Shown: positions 62,746 through 64,000 of the stretch, in pieces
How positions within the stretch are numbered: the first letter of the stretch is position 1
How the letters are laid out: every line of letters starts with the position of its first letter
Source: Veillonella seminalis
Lineage (GTDB): Bacteria; Bacillota; Negativicutes; Veillonellales; Veillonellaceae
Length of the DNA stretch: 64,000 bases
Assembly: GCF_003992065.1 (NCBI RefSeq)
Contig: NZ_RQUZ01000008.1
Span: 62,001 to 126,000, forward strand
Direction of reading: 5' to 3'
Made by a program: the position numbers and the translations under genes
Notes under the pieces: model-generated
The model's input: only the letters and a program-made list of their open reading frames with translations
Database searches by the model: none
What the model was told of the DNA's origin: nothing

Positions 62746-63675
62746 ATGACCCTACAACAATTGCGTTACTTAGTCGAAATCTCCAAATGTCAATCCATTA
62801 CTATCGCGGCTCAGCGCCTGTACATTGCGCAACCGAGCCTCTCTAAATCCATTAAGGATCTGGAAAAAGAGTTTGACATTACCATCTTGGAACGGACGCG
62901 TCACGGCGTATCGTTCACCGTAGAAGGGCTCGAGTTCTTGGACTATGCTCATCGCATTTTGGAACAGGTCAACGGCCTCCACAACTACTTCAATCAAGAG
63001 AGCATCAACAACCGGCTCACCCTCACCGTGTCCGCTCAGCACTACATGTTCTCCATCGATGCGCTTACCAAATTTGTGAATCGTTTGAAAAAATCCACCG
63101 ATTATACCATCGTATTCAACGAATGCCGCACCTCGCAAGTTATCGATGATGTATTGCTCGGTCAAAGTCAGCTCGGGATTATCTATCTTTCGCGAGGCAC
63201 CAATAAATTTATGAAACGTTTATTGGCACAAAAAGGCATTGAATTCACGCCGTTACGCCAATTCCCGCCTTGTGTCTACTTGGGTCATAATCACCCGTTA
63301 AAAGACGCTAAATCACTCACTATCGAAGATTTACAGGAATATCCGTACATCAAATACTACCAGGGCAATGACTCCTATCAATACGCCGAAGAAGTGAGCG
63401 TTCACGGTCTGCAAGATAATCGCCCCCTCGTCGTTTCCGACCGCTCCACTATTTTACGACTCTTATCCTGTACCGACGCTTTTACCATCGGTTGCGGCTG
63501 TTTATTGCCGAATATTACGAAAAACCGAATCTTGTCTATACCGTTGGAAGGTGCCTTTGACCTCATTAACATCGGCTGGATTCGTCTGAAAAACAGCAAT
63601 ATGACTCCGGCCATGATGGAATACGTGGAGCTTTTGGAAAAATCTATTGATTTCCTAAGCCATCCGTCGTTTTAA
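62746..63675 (+). CDS. LysR-family transcription regulator (CysL/CysB-like group)
   Basis: A 309-residue regulator. The helix-turn-helix spans residues 1-60 (MTLQQLRYLVEISKC, AAQRLYIAQPSLSKSIKDLE) and the effector domain follows from about 90. The start at 62746 has TGGGAGG; an in-frame ATG at 62683 is not preferred. It lies between an amino-acid transporter remnant and a probable PLP sulfur-amino-acid gene, which suggests that it controls amino-acid or sulfur genes. The effector is unknown. Confidence 0.9.
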   Translation: MTLQQLRYLVEISKCQSITIAAQRLYIAQPSLSKSIKDLEKEFDITILERTRHGVSFTVEGLEFLDYAHRILEQVNGLHNYFNQESINNRLTLTVSAQHYMFSIDALTKFVNRLKKSTDYTIVFNECRTSQVIDDVLLGQSQLGIIYLSRGTNKFMKRLLAQKGIEFTPLRQFPPCVYLGHNHPLKDAKSLTIEDLQEYPYIKYYQGNDSYQYAEEVSVHGLQDNRPLVVSDRSTILRLLSCTDAFTIGCGCLLPNITKNRILSIPLEGAFDLINIGWIRLKNSNMTPAMMEYVELLEKSIDFLSHPSF

Positions 63676-63954
63676 CAATAAAAGTACCGGTAAATATCAT
63701 ATGAAACCTGATTTAAAGCTATGCCATCCTCATGCCGGCATAGCTTTTTTGCCAACAATAAGCTGCTACCGTCGCCCGGTAAGCTCCACCCATCTATACA
63801 TCAATTAATTTAGATATGGTTTTAATGCATGGCAAATCCACTCCAAGCGATATTATACAGCATTAAATATCCATGTTACACTGACCTCAAAATAAACGGT
63901 GTTCCCAATAACAAGTCCGTTTTAGAAAGACTTAACATTTAGGAGGTATTTAAC
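63676..63954 (+). promoter_or_regulatory. Terminator and leader region before the last gene
   Basis: AAAGCTATGCC and GGCATAGCTTT (63715-63747) followed by TTTTTT end the LysR transcript. The following 200 bp hold no recognised riboswitch; AGGAGG precedes the last ATG. Confidence 0.6.
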
Positions 63955-64000
63955 ATGGAAGATTTAAAAAACAAGGGATTCTCTACCAAAGCAATTCACG
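63955..64000 (+). CDS. Start of probable PLP-dependent Cys/Met-metabolism enzyme, cut by window edge
   Basis: Only 15 codons are visible: MEDLKNKGFSTKAIH. The FSTKAIH motif is typical of the N-terminus of the cystathionine gamma-synthase, methionine gamma-lyase and O-acetylhomoserine sulfhydrylase group. An AGGAGG site lies 8 nt before the ATG, and a LysR gene is directly upstream. The exact enzyme cannot be named. Confidence 0.55.
   Translation, partial: MEDLKNKGFSTKAIH

Noticed and set aside
63750-63954. Possible SAM or T-box leader before the sulfur-amino-acid gene
   Set aside because: I could not find the conserved core of either RNA; only a normal terminator and AGGAGG site are clear.

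Overview
The window looks like chromosomal DNA of an anaerobic, diderm Firmicute of the class Negativicutes, most likely Veillonella or a close relative. This is inferred from gene content, not from a search: pyruvate:ferredoxin oxidoreductase, a two-subunit class I fumarase, a membrane respiratory nitrate reductase, a ffs-dnaX-ybaB-recR-bofA block of Firmicute type, AddAB rather than RecBCD, a moderately AT-rich base composition and strong GGAGG ribosome-binding sites.

Layout. 1-7.6 kb: end of a DODA-type dioxygenase, a MsrA/MsrB fusion, an MFS exporter with an OhrR-type MarR regulator, an Fe-S Rrf2 regulator, a purine permease and a lone PTS EIIC. 7.7-10.8 kb: a DpnII-type (predicted GATC) restriction-modification operon with a Dam/DpnM methylase, the endonuclease, a second methyltransferase unlike DpnA, and an ASCH protein. 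11-16.6 kb: a probable structured RNA, then a redox cluster (rubredoxin, FAD oxidoreductase, SDR protein, FMN split-barrel protein, MarR, metallophosphoesterase) in which three genes are broken. 16.8-22.6 kb: tRNA-Thr, TPM and LemA membrane proteins, a CorA-type transporter, and a Zn/Cd P-type ATPase with an ArsR-type operator. 22.6-35.5 kb: fumarase, narGHJI, a divergent PepSY protein, a Crp/Fnr regulator and narK. 35.5-37.4 kb: an IS1182-family element with a nonsense codon in its transposase. 37.4-47 kb: lactonase, quinone reductase-like protein, then rluA, a helicase-exonuclease fusion, bofA, recR, ybaB, dnaX and SRP RNA. 47-64 kb: AGCS amino-acid symporter, amino-acid binding lipoprotein, addBA, PFOR, a decayed amino-acid transporter, a LysR regulator and the first codons of a probable PLP sulfur-amino-acid enzyme.

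How the parts work together. PFOR, fumarase and nitrate reductase fit a lactate/organic-acid fermenter that can respire nitrate: NarK moves nitrate/nitrite and NarGHI reduces nitrate using quinol. The Crp/Fnr-type regulator lies between the two transport and reductase transcription units. Both narG and narK carry a GTGA-N6-TCAC palindrome exactly 22 bp upstream of a -10 element, the geometry of class II activation. Much of the rest is thiol, peroxide and metal stress handling (MsrAB, OhrR-like regulator, Rrf2, flavin proteins, CadA-like ATPase).

No wholly new system can be claimed. The best leads are the nitrate regulon geometry, the unusual DpnII-type operon, the helicase with an internal DnaQ-type exonuclease, two unexplained structured intergenic elements (11.4-11.6 kb and 48.7-48.9 kb), an A9 slippage tract in dnaX and a Cys/Gly-rich NarH tail. 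Five reading frames are interrupted (FAD oxidoreductase, MarR, metallophosphoesterase, transposase, HAAAP-type transporter); sequencing error cannot be ruled out for the two single-base frameshifts.
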